DNA of 64,000 nt, from the NCBI GenBank assembly GCA_020086605.1, contig JACBWW010000007.1:26098462-26162461 (forward strand). The letters run 5' to 3'. A program made the position numbers and the translations under genes. Position 1 is the first letter of the stretch. Each line of letters begins with the position of its first letter. The notes beneath the pieces were generated by a model. The model ran no database searches. It saw only the letters and a program-made list of their open reading frames with translations, and had not been told where the DNA came from. Below, piece by piece: positions 25,201-35,308 of the stretch. Source of the DNA: Lanius collurio (Eukaryota; Chordata; Aves; Passeriformes; Laniidae).

Positions 25201-26058
25201 TGAGGCCATTTGTCTGAGTAACTGTTCACTATTATGTGCCCACAACAGCATTGGTTACAACAATGCCATTGCAGAAGAATCCAGTAGGGTTGGTGGCTCA
25301 GCCCAAAAGACAACACTTAGGTCTGCTCATCTTAAAGACAAGAGGAAAGGAGAAAAGATAAAGGAAAAAAGAAAAAAGAACAATAATAACAAAGAGAAGA
25401 CAAAAAAGAAAAGCAAACATTAAAATAATGGAAAAAAAGGAGAAAAAACAGAAGAAAAGTAAGGAGGAAGGGGGTGAAAAGAAAAAGAAAGAAAAAAAAA
25501 GAAAAAGAAAAAGGAAAAGGAAAAGGAAAAAGAAAAAGAAAAAGAAAAAGAAAAAGAAAAAGAAAAAGAAAAAGAAAAAGAAAAAGAAAAAGAAAAAGAA
25601 AAAGAAGTTGAGCCAGTGCTGAGCTTCCTGCTGGCACTAATTTAAGTCAAACATGCCACATTGCAACTGATTTTTCAGTGTGCTGCGGTCCAAGTGCTGC
25701 ATTTGTTTTTGCTTGCACACACTGCAGTACAAAATCAAACACTCTTCTATGATACACAAGAAAAACACCCAAAATTTCAGTACCAAACAGAAATAGCTTT
25801 TTTAAATCCTCTCAGAAGTATAAAGGCATGGGGGTGTTTTGTGGGACCGACTGTGGACCTGTCCTGGAAGCAGGACACGGGGAGCAGCAGCCACTGAGCC
25901 GGCCCCTGCCCTTCGCTGCCTCCAGCAGAGCTGAGTCTTGTGGCGAGGCAGGAGTGTCACTTACCCCTCATCAGCGGGCTTGATGGAGACGCTGCAGATG
26001 CCTGGCCTCCAACGCCTTGCGATTTGCTGGCATTTTGATTTGTTCTCTCATCATCCAT
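13106..26058 (-). CDS. ASB9: ASB9, ankyrin repeat and SOCS box protein 9 (complete, 7 coding exons)
   Basis: The coding sequence joins 26058-25965, 21299-21232, 20074-19967, 19053-18903, 18325-18191, 16828-16637 and 13230-13106 on the minus strand (873 nt, 290 residues; the human protein is about 294). Every junction has GT/AG ends and the phases agree throughout. Residues about 33-250 are ankyrin repeats, with repeated blocks such as SPLHEA, TPLFN, SPIHEA, TPLYVAC and SPLHMAA. Residues about 253-290 are a SOCS box with a BC box (SLMQLCRLCI) and a Cul5-box-like LLLPDELKHFLLH. In the family, ASB9 is the substrate receptor of a Cullin-5/Elongin B/C ubiquitin ligase, and creatine kinase (CKB, mitochondrial CKMT1) is its best known target. 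The start is chosen because the ATG has a strong context (G at -3, G at +4) and an in-frame TAG lies 18 nt upstream. It is assigned as ASB9 rather than ASB11 by the VNGVTVDWHTPLFN and LCRLCIRRCFG stretches and by gene order. Confidence 0.95.
15361..15682. other. assembly gap (322 N)
   Basis: This run of N lies inside ASB9 intron 6, next to an AAAAT microsatellite. No ASB9 coding sequence is missing, because all seven coding exons are accounted for outside it. Confidence 0.99.
15704..15756. repeat. (AAAAT)n microsatellite
   Basis: About ten near-perfect copies of the pentamer aaaat follow the assembly gap by some 20 bp, in ASB9 intron 6. Confidence 0.95.
16637..16828 (-). CDS. ASB9: ASB9 coding exon 6
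   Basis: This 192-nt exon encodes GANVNSGKGLDSPLHMAARN through QLLLQRE plus a split Gly codon, covering the last ankyrin repeat and the linker to the SOCS box. The acceptor is ttattgttcag. The donor is GTGCCC, which is weak. It is chosen because it keeps the length (192 nt) and phase of ASB11 exon 6 and joins in frame to the SOCS exon at 13230. Read-through meets TAG at 16626-16628 after Gly-Ala-Pro. Confidence 0.92.
18191..18325 (-). CDS. ASB9: ASB9 coding exon 5
   Basis: This 135-nt exon encodes GHIQCVELLASRGVNIDHNI then a KHLGTPLYVACENQQ repeat and ends KKLLES plus a split Gly codon. The acceptor is cttttaag and the donor is GTAAAA. It has the same length and phase as ASB11 exon 5. Confidence 0.95.
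18903..19053 (-). CDS. ASB9: ASB9 coding exon 4
   Basis: This 151-nt exon encodes VNGVTVDWHTPLFNTCVSGS onward and ends SPIHEAAKR plus one base of a Gly codon. It spans one ankyrin repeat and the start of the next. The acceptor is ttgccccag and the donor is GTAACC. The VDWHTPLFN stretch is diagnostic of ASB9 (human has ADWHTPLFN). Confidence 0.96.
19967..20074 (-). CDS. ASB9: ASB9 coding exon 3
   Basis: This 108-nt phase-0 exon encodes one ankyrin repeat (GSDVNLVTADQVSPLHEACL, then a GGHAAC helix and LLKHGAQ). The acceptor is cttatcag and the donor is a consensus GTGAGT. It is the same length as exon 3 of ASB11. Confidence 0.96.
21232..21299 (-). CDS. ASB9: ASB9 coding exon 2
   Basis: This 68-nt exon completes the split Asp codon and encodes DWSPLHEASIHGRLLSLKK plus LIEQ, the first ankyrin repeat. 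The acceptor is tttgtttcag and the donor is GTACCT. The matching ASB11 exon is 12 nt longer, and the difference lies before the shared W-ADRSP/WSP block. Confidence 0.95.
22341..22537 (+). mobile_element. CR1 LINE 3' fragment in ASB9 intron 1
   Basis: This is a roughly 200-bp 5'-truncated copy with the CR1 3' hallmarks GGTTGGATGTGGCTCTGAGC, AACCTGGTCTAGTGG and GTTGGACTAGACAACC, ending in a degenerate ctatgagtctatgaa tail. It is oriented antisense to ASB9. Confidence 0.92.
25328..25606. repeat. polypurine tract with (AAAAAG)n core in ASB9 intron 1
   Basis: About 280 bp are almost entirely A and G on the plus strand. The core, from about 25486 to 25604, is built from aaaaag and aaaagg hexamers. 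The ASB9 transcript would therefore carry a long U/C tract about 360 nt after the exon 1 donor. The lysine-rich frame it produces is low-complexity and not a gene. Confidence 0.93.
25965..26058 (-). CDS. ASB9: ASB9 coding exon 1
   Basis: This exon encodes residues 1-31 and begins MDDERTNQNASKSQ. It ends SPLMR followed by one base of a split Asp codon, with a consensus GTAAGT donor. It is rich in Ser, Ala, Gly and Gln and has no ankyrin sequence. Only the SPLM just before the first ankyrin repeat resembles human ASB9 (NPLMG). An in-frame TAG at 26074-26076 closes the frame upstream. The exon is far from the rest of the gene (4.7 kb intron) and lies beside the CpG-rich region, as expected for a first exon. 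Confidence 0.85.
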
Positions 26059-26149
26059 CTCAGCCCTGGCTGCCTAGCTGCTGTTTTTTCACTTTGTGGT
26101 TAGTTTCCAGAGTTCAAATTCCATCGTCCCCGGTGAGCCCCCAGCGGCC

Positions 26150-26860
26150 GAACTGATCTCTGGAGCACGCTCTGCACGCATGAGTCGAGCAGCCCTTGCA
26201 GCAGCCCGGGACGTGGTGCCGGCAGCTCTCTGAGCAGAAACTCGAGTACCTGGGTTGGGATTTAACAAAACAGCTCCCGGGCTGCCCTGGTCGGCAGCCA
26301 GCGATCCAGCGAAGCGAGAGATGTGCCTGATGTCACATCCTCTCCATCAGGACGCCCAATCGGGGCGCCCGCCGTTCGTTTTTATCAGGAAGGAAATTCT
26401 TCGTTTGCCAAAAAAACAAGACCGAAAGAGCCAGTTAAACTAGTTGAGCAAACTCTGCCTGCAGGGGATGCTCAGAGAGAACCCGCAAAGCCGCTAGCAC
26501 AGCCCCGCTCCGCTCCCAGCCCGGGCTCTGCAGGCGACTTGGCTGCGCCCCGAGCGAAAGCACCGCGCTGATGTGCCGAGCCCGGGCGGGGACAGAAGGG
26601 CACAGCTGGTGTGGGGCTGAACGCACAGCTGGTGTGGGGCTGAAGGCACAGCTGCTGTGGGGCTGAACGCAGCTGGTGTGGGGCTGAACGCACAGCTGGT
26701 GTAGGGCTGAACGCAGAGCTGGTGTGCTGCCGCTCGGCTCCGAGCCCTGCCTGTCCCCCAGACGCTGCACCCATCCCTGCGGAGCTGCCTGTCCCGCCGG
26801 GAACCGCGCTCTCCGCCGGGAGTGGAAATTGCAGCCCGTGCGGGTCGTGTCCCTTAACCC
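26150..26860 (-). promoter_or_regulatory. CpG-rich region at the 5' end of ASB9 (probable promoter)
   Basis: This stretch is much richer in G+C and CpG than its surroundings (for example 26341-26380 and 26500-26590). It begins about 90 nt upstream of the ASB9 start codon. On the minus strand an A/T-rich TGATAAAA lies at 26380-26387 and an inverted CCAAT box at 26356-26360. The transcription start is not fixed by these. The same DNA could also drive divergent plus-strand transcription, but I see no recognisable gene there. Confidence 0.6.
26601..26726. repeat. 23-bp minisatellite, about 5.5 copies, with E-boxes
   Basis: The unit is cacagctggtgtggggctga plus acg. Copies start at 26601, 26624, 26647, 26670 (21 bp, two bases lost), 26691 and 26714 (partial, degenerate). 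The first five copies each contain the palindromic E-box CAGCTG. The array lies about 540-670 bp upstream of the ASB9 start codon. Confidence 0.9.
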
Positions 26861-27914
26861 TGTTCAGCTGATCTCACTGAGTCACAATCACACCAGAAGT
26901 TTTGCACCAGAACAGTGTCCTTTTATTCTTGAGCAATTTCTCAGCCTAAACAAACCATCACAAACCTAACAGCAAAGAAAAAGGCAGTTTTTTTCAGGAG
27001 GACCTCCACTTCGTTGCTCTGGGTCTGTTTGCAAAAGTTTTGTTCTCACAGATCGTCTCTATTTGCACTATTTTTATTCCCACTTAGTATAATTTACAAG
27101 CACAAAATCCTGTTTCTGTCACTGAATATTTGCCCATTTGTGTATGAGTTCAAGTAGGCAGAACTTCCATGCAAATTCTAAACCATGTGGGTTTTGTCTT
27201 TTTTTTTTATTTTTCTGTAAGACCACTAAAACAAAATATGTGTTTGTGTACTTGAGGATTCAAAATTGGTAATGCTAGTCTGATTCTGACCCTAACTCAG
27301 CTGAGCCTAAGAAACTTGGTTTCAGTGTTTTTTCTCTCTGTAACACAGGCAAGAGATCTCGAATCATATTTAGGGTTTCTTTGTCCTTATCTTTAAAAAG
27401 AATCATTTCTAGTAAAAGATGCAAACAGCAGCTGAACATCATCCACAAACCTTGCCCAGCATGGAATCTGTGACAGCAGCCTGGGCATAGATGAGGACAG
27501 GGCCAGCCCTTTCCATGGCTCTCCCTGCTGAATGCATCTTGGCTCCTGGGCTTGGCCTCCTATGCTGGATGCAAGCTGACATTTTGATCTGCCTGGAAAT
27601 TACATTTGTGTCTTAGCTATTTCCACACTCAAACTGTTGTGGGAAAAATGTGTAAACAGAGAAAGTGGTGTAGGTATTGTTTTTGAAGATTAACATGTAA
27701 AAGGAATGGAAAAACAATTTTTCTCCCTTAGTGTTGCTTGAGTTTAGAGGTTAGGTTGCCACACCTTGTGTACAGTCATATCTCTAGCAGATTTGGTATT
27801 AACAACCACATCAACAATTCCAGCACCAAAAGGAATCAGCATATGCATCCAAATGTGCATGCTCAGAGCTGTTGTCATTTCTCTGACGACCAAGAAGAGA
27901 AATGCAGTAATGAC

Positions 27915-28816
27915 CTGAGAGATCAAGTGCCTCAGGAAGTGTGCAGATGACATGAAGTTGAATGATGCAGTTGACACTCCTGAAGGACAGGATCCAATTA
28001 CTGGGGACCTGGACAAATTTGAGGAGTGGGTCTACAGGAACCTCAAGAAGTTCAACAAGTCCAAGTGCAAGGTGCTGTATCTGAGTCAGGGCAATCTCAG
28101 ACATGAGCACAGACTGGGGGAAGAAATCGTGGAGAGCTGCCTTCAAGACAAGGAAATATGGGTTCTTATGGATGCTGGGCATGAGCCAACAGTATGTGCT
28201 TGCGGACCAGAAGGCTGATGGCACCCTGGGCTGCATCAAAAGCAGCGTAGCCAGCAGGCCAAGGGAGGGAATTCAGCCCTTTTGCTTTGCCCTCATGAGA
28301 CCTCACCAGGAGTGCTGCATCCAGCTCTGGGATCCTCAGCACCAGGAAAACATGGATTGTTAGAGCAGGGCCAAAGGAGGACCACAAAGATGGTCAGAGA
28401 GCTGGAGCACCTCTCCTGTGAAGATGGGCTGAGAGAGCTGGGGTTGGTCAGCCTGGAGAAAAGAAGGCTCTGGGGAGGCCTTATTGTGACGTTCTAGTAC
28501 TTTAAGGTGCTTATGAAAAGGAGGGAGAGGGACTTTTTCTATGGGCAGATGGTGACAGGACAAGGGGCAATGATTTTAAATTGAAAGAGGGAAGGTTTAG
28601 ATTTGATGTTAGGATGAAATTCTTTACTTAGAGACTGGTGGGGCACTGGAACTGTTGCCGTGGGTGGCTGTGGATGCCCCATTCTTGGAAGTGTTCAAGG
28701 CCAGATTAGATGGTACCCTGAACAACCTGATCTAGAGAGTGGCATCCCTGCCCATAGCAGGGGCTTGGAACTAGAGGAACTTTAGGTCTATTCCTACCCA
28801 ATCCAGTCTGTGATGA
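27915..28816 (+). mobile_element. CR1 LINE fragment, 5'-truncated, 3' end present
   Basis: Degraded C-terminal CR1 ORF2 can be read (DDMKLNDAVDTPEGQ, then WVYRNLKKFNKSKCKVLYLS). It is followed by the usual 3' portion: a GGAGCACCTCTCCTGTGAAG-type stretch, then GTTCAAGGCCAGATTAGATG, then CTTGGAACTAGA. Frames are broken, so it is inactive. It lies in the ASB9-ASB11 intergenic interval on the strand opposite to the genes. Confidence 0.92.
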
Positions 28817-31800
28817 CAGCTCTGCTCCTCTAAGTTACATTTGAGATACCCTTATGCTGATATGAAGCGAGATTACAGCAGAGAATAGCTAGAAAACACA
28901 GGGGCCAAGATTTTGATGGACATAAATTATGTCTTGAGCTCTTGCTTCAGCTAGCAATTCAGACATACCTGCAAAGGCAGTGTGTGGCTTTGGCCTGGTG
29001 TTCACTTTAATATCGTTTTACCATCTAGAGCCACTTGCTTCTTAAGCATCATTTTGATGTGAATGGCATCATCAGGCTAAATTAAACTCCCCAAATAATT
29101 CATCTCAAAATCAGAGGATTCCTAAGGGTGTTCTCAGCCTTGCTGAGAGATGGAATATGCAAGAAGGCTTTGATTCATTTAATCTCCTTTGTTGCTGTTC
29201 TTTTTTGGAAGCAAGCAGAAAATTCTCCAGTAAAAAGGGAACATGTTGTAACATTGACCTGGATATCAAGTTAAACAACACAGAACTTCAAATACAGATT
29301 AGAAATTTACACAGCTTACACAACAGAGACACACCAGAGCTTTTAAGCATTACAATACTATTTTCCATTTAAATAGCAAATACATCCCCAACTTCTACAT
29401 GAATAGGCCTAGCTACAGAAATTACTTTATCCTTATCCAAGTGCAGCCATCCTTGGTTGACAAAAGTGCACAGTAAAGTGGAATCTACAACACTTAATAT
29501 TACTTTCTTTTCTGTTTACAGCATATTTAATGAAATAAATAACTTTTTTTTTCTCCTTCAAAAATGTATTTTTTTTCTAAGTTATTCAATGGAATTTTCT
29601 GCTATCTTAGTTCTGTTTTATCTTCTACCTAAAGATCATGTTTTTAAATTGTTCAGATAAATTTTATAACAATTTTAGTAGTAGTAGTGGTAGAAATATT
29701 GCTACAAAAGGGAAAATTCACTGCTGACAAATCTATCTTGGCATGAAATTTCAACATTGGTTTCAAGGATGCAAACCATGGAATTACAGAAAATGTTTGG
29801 AAAATTGGACACACAATATAGGATTTGTTCAATTTAACTTCAGAATTGGGGCCAGAAATTCTAGATTTTCCTTAGTGCTAATAAAGAAATACAGGCATTT
29901 TCAAACCATGATTTGTCTCAGCTATTTTAGATGTCTGCTCTGGGGGAATATATATTGGAACTTTAGAGTCAGTCTTCAATGACTGTAAAAGAGATTCCTA
30001 AATCATGAGCAGAGAATTAGGTGTGTACGTGTAAACAGCTGAAACCCACTTTAAAATAGGGCTGAATTTGCAGCCAAGTGTCCCAGCTCGGCACCCCTGA
30101 GTTCTGTCATGTGCCTTGTCCTGCACAGCCTCTGGGTGCTGCAGCTCAGGGTGAAACATCTTCAGTCCAGACAAAGGCCAGCGTTGCCTGATGCCTGAAC
30201 CACAGAAGCTCAGCTCTGGACTACCTGTACCTCAGAGGGCAGGGTTTTGACAGACAGTTCAGACAGATTTATCTGCATTGATCCAAGCTGTTGCTCCCTG
30301 CCTGGCTGCCGGCTCTCAACAGAGATTACCCAATGTAAGGGATGGCAGCACTGGCCACAAACTGGTGCCACAGCTGTCTTAGTGCGTCAGCTCAAAAACC
30401 TGTAAAAGTACTGTTCCTCTCCAGCCTGTAAACTTGAGGCCTGGGACACCAGGGCATGCCACGTCCTCATCTAAGGCAGTAATTTCCAGCCAGTGAGCAA
30501 AGCAAACATCTGGGACAGCCATGTTTTAAATCACAGCTGTAAAATCTGTCAGAGCTTGCCCACAGGAGTTCTAAACCACTGGCCATGTTTCCAGAGGTAC
30601 CTGGGTTTTCTTTGGAAAGCTGCTGTGAAATCCTTGAGTTGACATAAAGTAGAGAAGTTCTCCCTTGGAGAAATTAATAATACTGTCCAGTTCTTTTATC
30701 CTTAATTTCCTTTCCTCAAATCAAGTCCCTCCTCCAGAGACTTTCCTTATTTTACAATTTTTCTGACATGAAATGTTTTCATTTTCCTTCCTCCCACCCT
30801 CACAGAAACTTCCCTTCACAAACATCCCGTCAGCCTGGCTGGGGACCAGACAGACCTCTGCAAGGAACTGTTCCCTTCTGCAGGATGGCAAATTTACTTA
30901 GCAAAAGAGACTCTAAATCGAAACAAATAAATCAACCCTGAAGAAAGCATCAAACACATCTTGGTTGCATCTTGGCTACATCAGTAGCACCTGGATCTGT
31001 GCTTTAATTCATTGCAGATATGCACAAGCACTAAGATTTCCAAGGAGCAGGAAAAACTTTGCATGAGAGCTTGCAAACAAGGTCATTCTATTTTCATTGT
31101 GGCAAAGAGGGGGTTAGGGGCGTTCTCTCCACAGAGAGAAAAGTAACAACAATCCATTTTTCACCTCTGGTGCCAGCTGTCTCCCAGCAAACATCTGTGT
31201 AAGCATATTCATTTGTTACAAAATATATCTTGACATTGCTTTCTGAACTGGATTTAAAACATACACACTCCTGCTCAGGCAAAAATAATCCAAACCCTGG
31301 AATTTGGTGGGTTTAATTTTCGTTCAGGTTTTGGGGTTTTTTTTCCAAATAATTGTGATTTCTATCATTCTTGGGATGTTTTTTGTCCTGTCTCGTGGGC
31401 TGCAATCATGGTTTGCCCACACTGCCAGGTGAATAGTGTGGTGAAACATCTCATGTGACAAGTGCTCACTGGCAAGTGAACAGTAGGTGTAACAGCACCA
31501 CAAGTGTCAAGTGTCTCAGTATCTGAGAGCTGTGGAGGTTTTTTAGCAGTCTGCCAGCATCTGGCAAACTTAAAGGTAGTCTTGTCCAATACTAACTTCA
31601 AGCAAATCCCAAATCTAGGCATAGAGCAGATTTCAATTTATCTTTCTTCCTCTTTTCTAATTTTTCATTATTAGTCTTGAAAAACAGTGGGAATTCTTTG
31701 GTTTGCTTGCAAATATTTCTGGTTCCCAAATTTTCCAGCGTAAAATAGCCATTTCTGACAAAAGCAAAATTACTTGCTCGAAGACATTAATTTTGTCAGA

Positions 31801-33832
31801 AACTTCACATTAAAAAAAAAAAAAATAGAATGTTTCCACTAATCCCAGTGGTGGAGAAAACCCAATGCAGCACAAGCAAGCTCAGAGTCACAAAGGTCAG
31901 CTGGGTTGGCCCTGATAAGCAGCACCTGTGTGGCAGATCCCACACAGACCATGTTCTCTGTGTGGTGGGTCTTCCCAAAAAAAGCAACTTTCCATGCCTT
32001 CCCCTAGTTTCTGTCTCTTCTCACTGCTTATCAGTACCAGAAGGAAACAGCAGTAACAGCTAATGAGTATTGGAAACACTGATGGACTGGTTGAAAAAGG
32101 CTCATGGGATGGAGGTATCTAATTAGGTGTTTGCTCTGCCCTAGTGCCTCTCTTCCCCAGTTTCACTGGGGTGAGATGTTCACTGCTTATCAAGCACATT
32201 TCGTTTCAATAAGCTTTTCCACCCACACTCACAGCCTGCTTTCCAGACACTGGAACTCAAATCTAGAAATGTCCCTCATGTGGCACATCTTTTCATACTT
32301 CTGTGTATGATGGGAACAGCCAGCACGTTCCAGCTCTTCTCACAACCATGACCTCCCAGGAGCTCCCCATGGGGAAAGCTGCCAACACCTTATCCCTTCT
32401 ACAAACTGCAATTTGTGGACTTACACTAAAGTTAGCCCATGATCTCCTAAACCCTTGTCCAGAACTGGAACTTCTGTTGGCTTCCAAAAATGGGCTTCAG
32501 AAAGCAGCACTGCCAGATGAACTGCTTGAGCAAGAATGGCAGCCAAATAAAATGTGCAAGACCCTGCATCTGGGTCTGTTCCCTCCAGCATCCCAGGCAC
32601 AGCAGGTGCTCCCATTTTCTTTTGGTAAAGATTGTTAGCATATTACTAAGGTGGGTGAAATGACTCAGCTCCCCTGAATAACACACTTGTCTCTCTGTCC
32701 TGCTCCTGGAAGATGGCATTTGGTGCAGTGGAGAAGAATGTGTCTAGAATAGTCAAGCCCATAGGATCTGAACTGTTCCCAACATTATCTTCAGTTCTAA
32801 GAAATCCACTCACCTGTTGTTGGACAGATAAACTGCTCAGATCAGAAGCTATGCATATTTTTTGTGTTGAAAATGCAAAGTTGGGACTGCATTAAGCAGC
32901 CACCTGCAGCAGTAGTGTGCCTTGGTAGAAGTTTCCTTTGCTGTCCCTGAGCACAGCTTGGCTTTTGTTTTGCAGGAGGCTGGAAATCCTCTCAAACAGC
33001 CAACGGATGCTGATTCACTATGCTAATATTGTAAAAATAAGAGTTCCCCTTCCTAAAGGATTATGATCTGAGCACAGTGACAAGTATACGTGTTTTGTCT
33101 CAGTACCATATCCAGCCTGGCCACTCATCTGAATATCTGATGTTGCAGCAGAAGGGAAGCCACCTCTGGGAACTGATGTACAGAGTGCAGGGCTTATGTG
33201 AGGCATAGAGATGGGAATGTGCTGTAGGGCTGCCTGACCCTCGAGCTGCGGGACATCCCTGGTGCACAGCAGACTCCAAACGACCTTCCCCAAGGCTGCA
33301 CCTACCTTGGTGTGGGCCACTCCACATCATGTCCCAGGATCATCTCCATGTCCCAAACCAGGAATGACAGAGCTTCCCTAGGACCCCAACAGCCCTTCAG
33401 TGGGTGGTGAGCAGGGAAAGGTCTGCAGCCAGCTCTTGCCCTGGCAGGGCTGCAGGGAGGCAGTGAGGGCCAGACCTGTATGCTCCTGCACCCTCAGAGC
33501 CCACACACCCCTCAGACTGCTTGGAGGGGCCAGTTCTCCACACACCTGCCCTCTTCAGAGCACAGCTGGGAGCTGTCTTCACATGCAGACCACAAAACAA
33601 GACTTTTCTAAGTCATTCTCCAGCTTGAAAAGGTGGTTGGTTATTATTTTCTCATCACCTCTTCTTGTGACAGCAGTGGGGCAGGCAGCTGAAGATCTCA
33701 AACAAGCCCCTCAATCAAATTACCATTTCTTCTGAAAACAAAGTTTGCTAGAGATTTGTACCAGCAAAGAGAATTATCTGTTAAAGTGTACCAAGGATGA
33801 ATCCTTTTAGTCACATGCTTAAGACATATCCC

Positions 33833-33855
33833 AAAAAAAAAAAAAAAAAAAAAAA
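33833..33855. repeat. poly-A run
   Basis: Twenty-three A, followed by an A/G-rich stretch, lie in the ASB9-ASB11 intergenic interval. No attached retroposed sequence was recognised. Confidence 0.85.
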
Positions 33856-35308
33856 GAAAAGAAAGATAAAAAAACATCCCTTATGAGTAATTTAATGGTC
33901 AATGGCAAAACCATATATTTTCCCAAGCTGCAGCAAGCATGAAAAATCCAAGTATTTCTCAGCCATTTACAATGGATGAATAGCAGACAGAGACATTTTC
34001 TGCACAGTAAATAATTTCAGCTCAAAGGCTTTCAAAAATATAAAATGAGGTGCCATCCTGCCAGACACTCAGCAGAGTAGCTGGGGTGTCCTGCAACAGT
34101 GGCTGCCCACTGAGTGGGAGCGTTTTAGGGGTAAAACTGGAAAGCACTTTGAGAAAAAAGCAGTGTCAGCTCAGGGGGAAATGTCTTGCCTTCTCTACAC
34201 CAACAGCCTGTGGGAACCTGCCTGTGGAAACAAGCTGGCGTTACTTTTACTTGTTGGCATAGTTTTAGAGGAAAGTTTTCATTGAAGTCTTGGAAATTCC
34301 CAACCCAAAAAATGTGTTCCTCAGTCACTGTAATTATTCAGAATACTGTGTTTCATATATATGCCTTGCTGTAAATCTGTAATGACCCTGAAAGCACAAG
34401 TAGCAAGGAAAAATTATCACATTCATTAATCAGCAGCTTCTCTGGGATGTTTGGGGATAAGTGGTCTTCAACAGGTACTCAGTAATGAAAGGCACAAAGC
34501 CGCTGGGACAAAGTCAAAGTATTTTTATACACATCAGGCTCCAGGCAGCAGGTACTCACCCTCTGCAGCAGTTAAGAGCAAACATCTCCCTGTAGGATAA
34601 TGAGACACAAATAATATGCAAAGGATGAACCTCTGGGCCAATGTCCTTAAAAGTATTTCAGCTTACTTACATTGTGATGGAGACAGAATGAAAAGGGAGC
34701 ACTAGTTTTTACATAGTTTGAGGAGTATACATTTTTTTGTTTTTAATGCATGAAACGTGAAAAAAATATGCCTTGTTTCCACTGTTAGTAAACCCTATCA
34801 CCCTCATGGGAATTGGTAAACCAGCCTTCAAAGAATTTCAGGGTTACTGTTACTGCCTATGACAATTTGTTCATTGTGACCAGAGTAAAATAGGTATTAA
34901 GTCAGCATCTAGTGCAAGAAAAGTGCAGAGAACAATACTCCCTCCTCCCACCAAAAAAAAAGTTAAGTTGGAATCATGTTTGTGAAGCTGCTGGTGAATT
35001 ATATGGGCAACAAAAAGTGAGTAAGTCATAAAGCCTGTGGAGTCTTTAATTCTTCTCTCCCTAAAACAAAAACTCCCACATTTCACTCACATTCCTAGGA
35101 CAAAAATAAAAGTTTGAACAAGTTTTCTCTGGAGATCTCTACATCTCCTTCCCTTCCCGTGCTGTCTAATTTCTACACTGTTAGGGCATGCTAACCTCTA
35201 TAGCCAGCAGGTAGACCCGGCAAAAAATGAACCATTCACCACAAAAGTATACTGCTAGCAAGTCCCTGGTAACAAACAGCTAAAAAAATGGCAGAACGCT
35301 GCAAAATT

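Larger units (their letters stand above)
21300..25964 (-). other. ASB9 intron 1
   Basis: The 4.7-kb first intron contains the CR1 fragment at 22341 and the polypurine tract at 25328. No additional coding exon was recognised. First-intron regulatory elements are possible but not visible by eye. Confidence 0.8.

Noticed and set aside
25428..25622. Lysine-rich 64-codon frame, plus strand
   Set aside because: It is translation of the (AAAAAG)n polypurine tract; low complexity, not a gene.
26435..26774. Repetitive 100-111 codon minus-strand frames
   Set aside because: They translate the 23-bp minisatellite in several frames; the repeats, not selection, keep them open.
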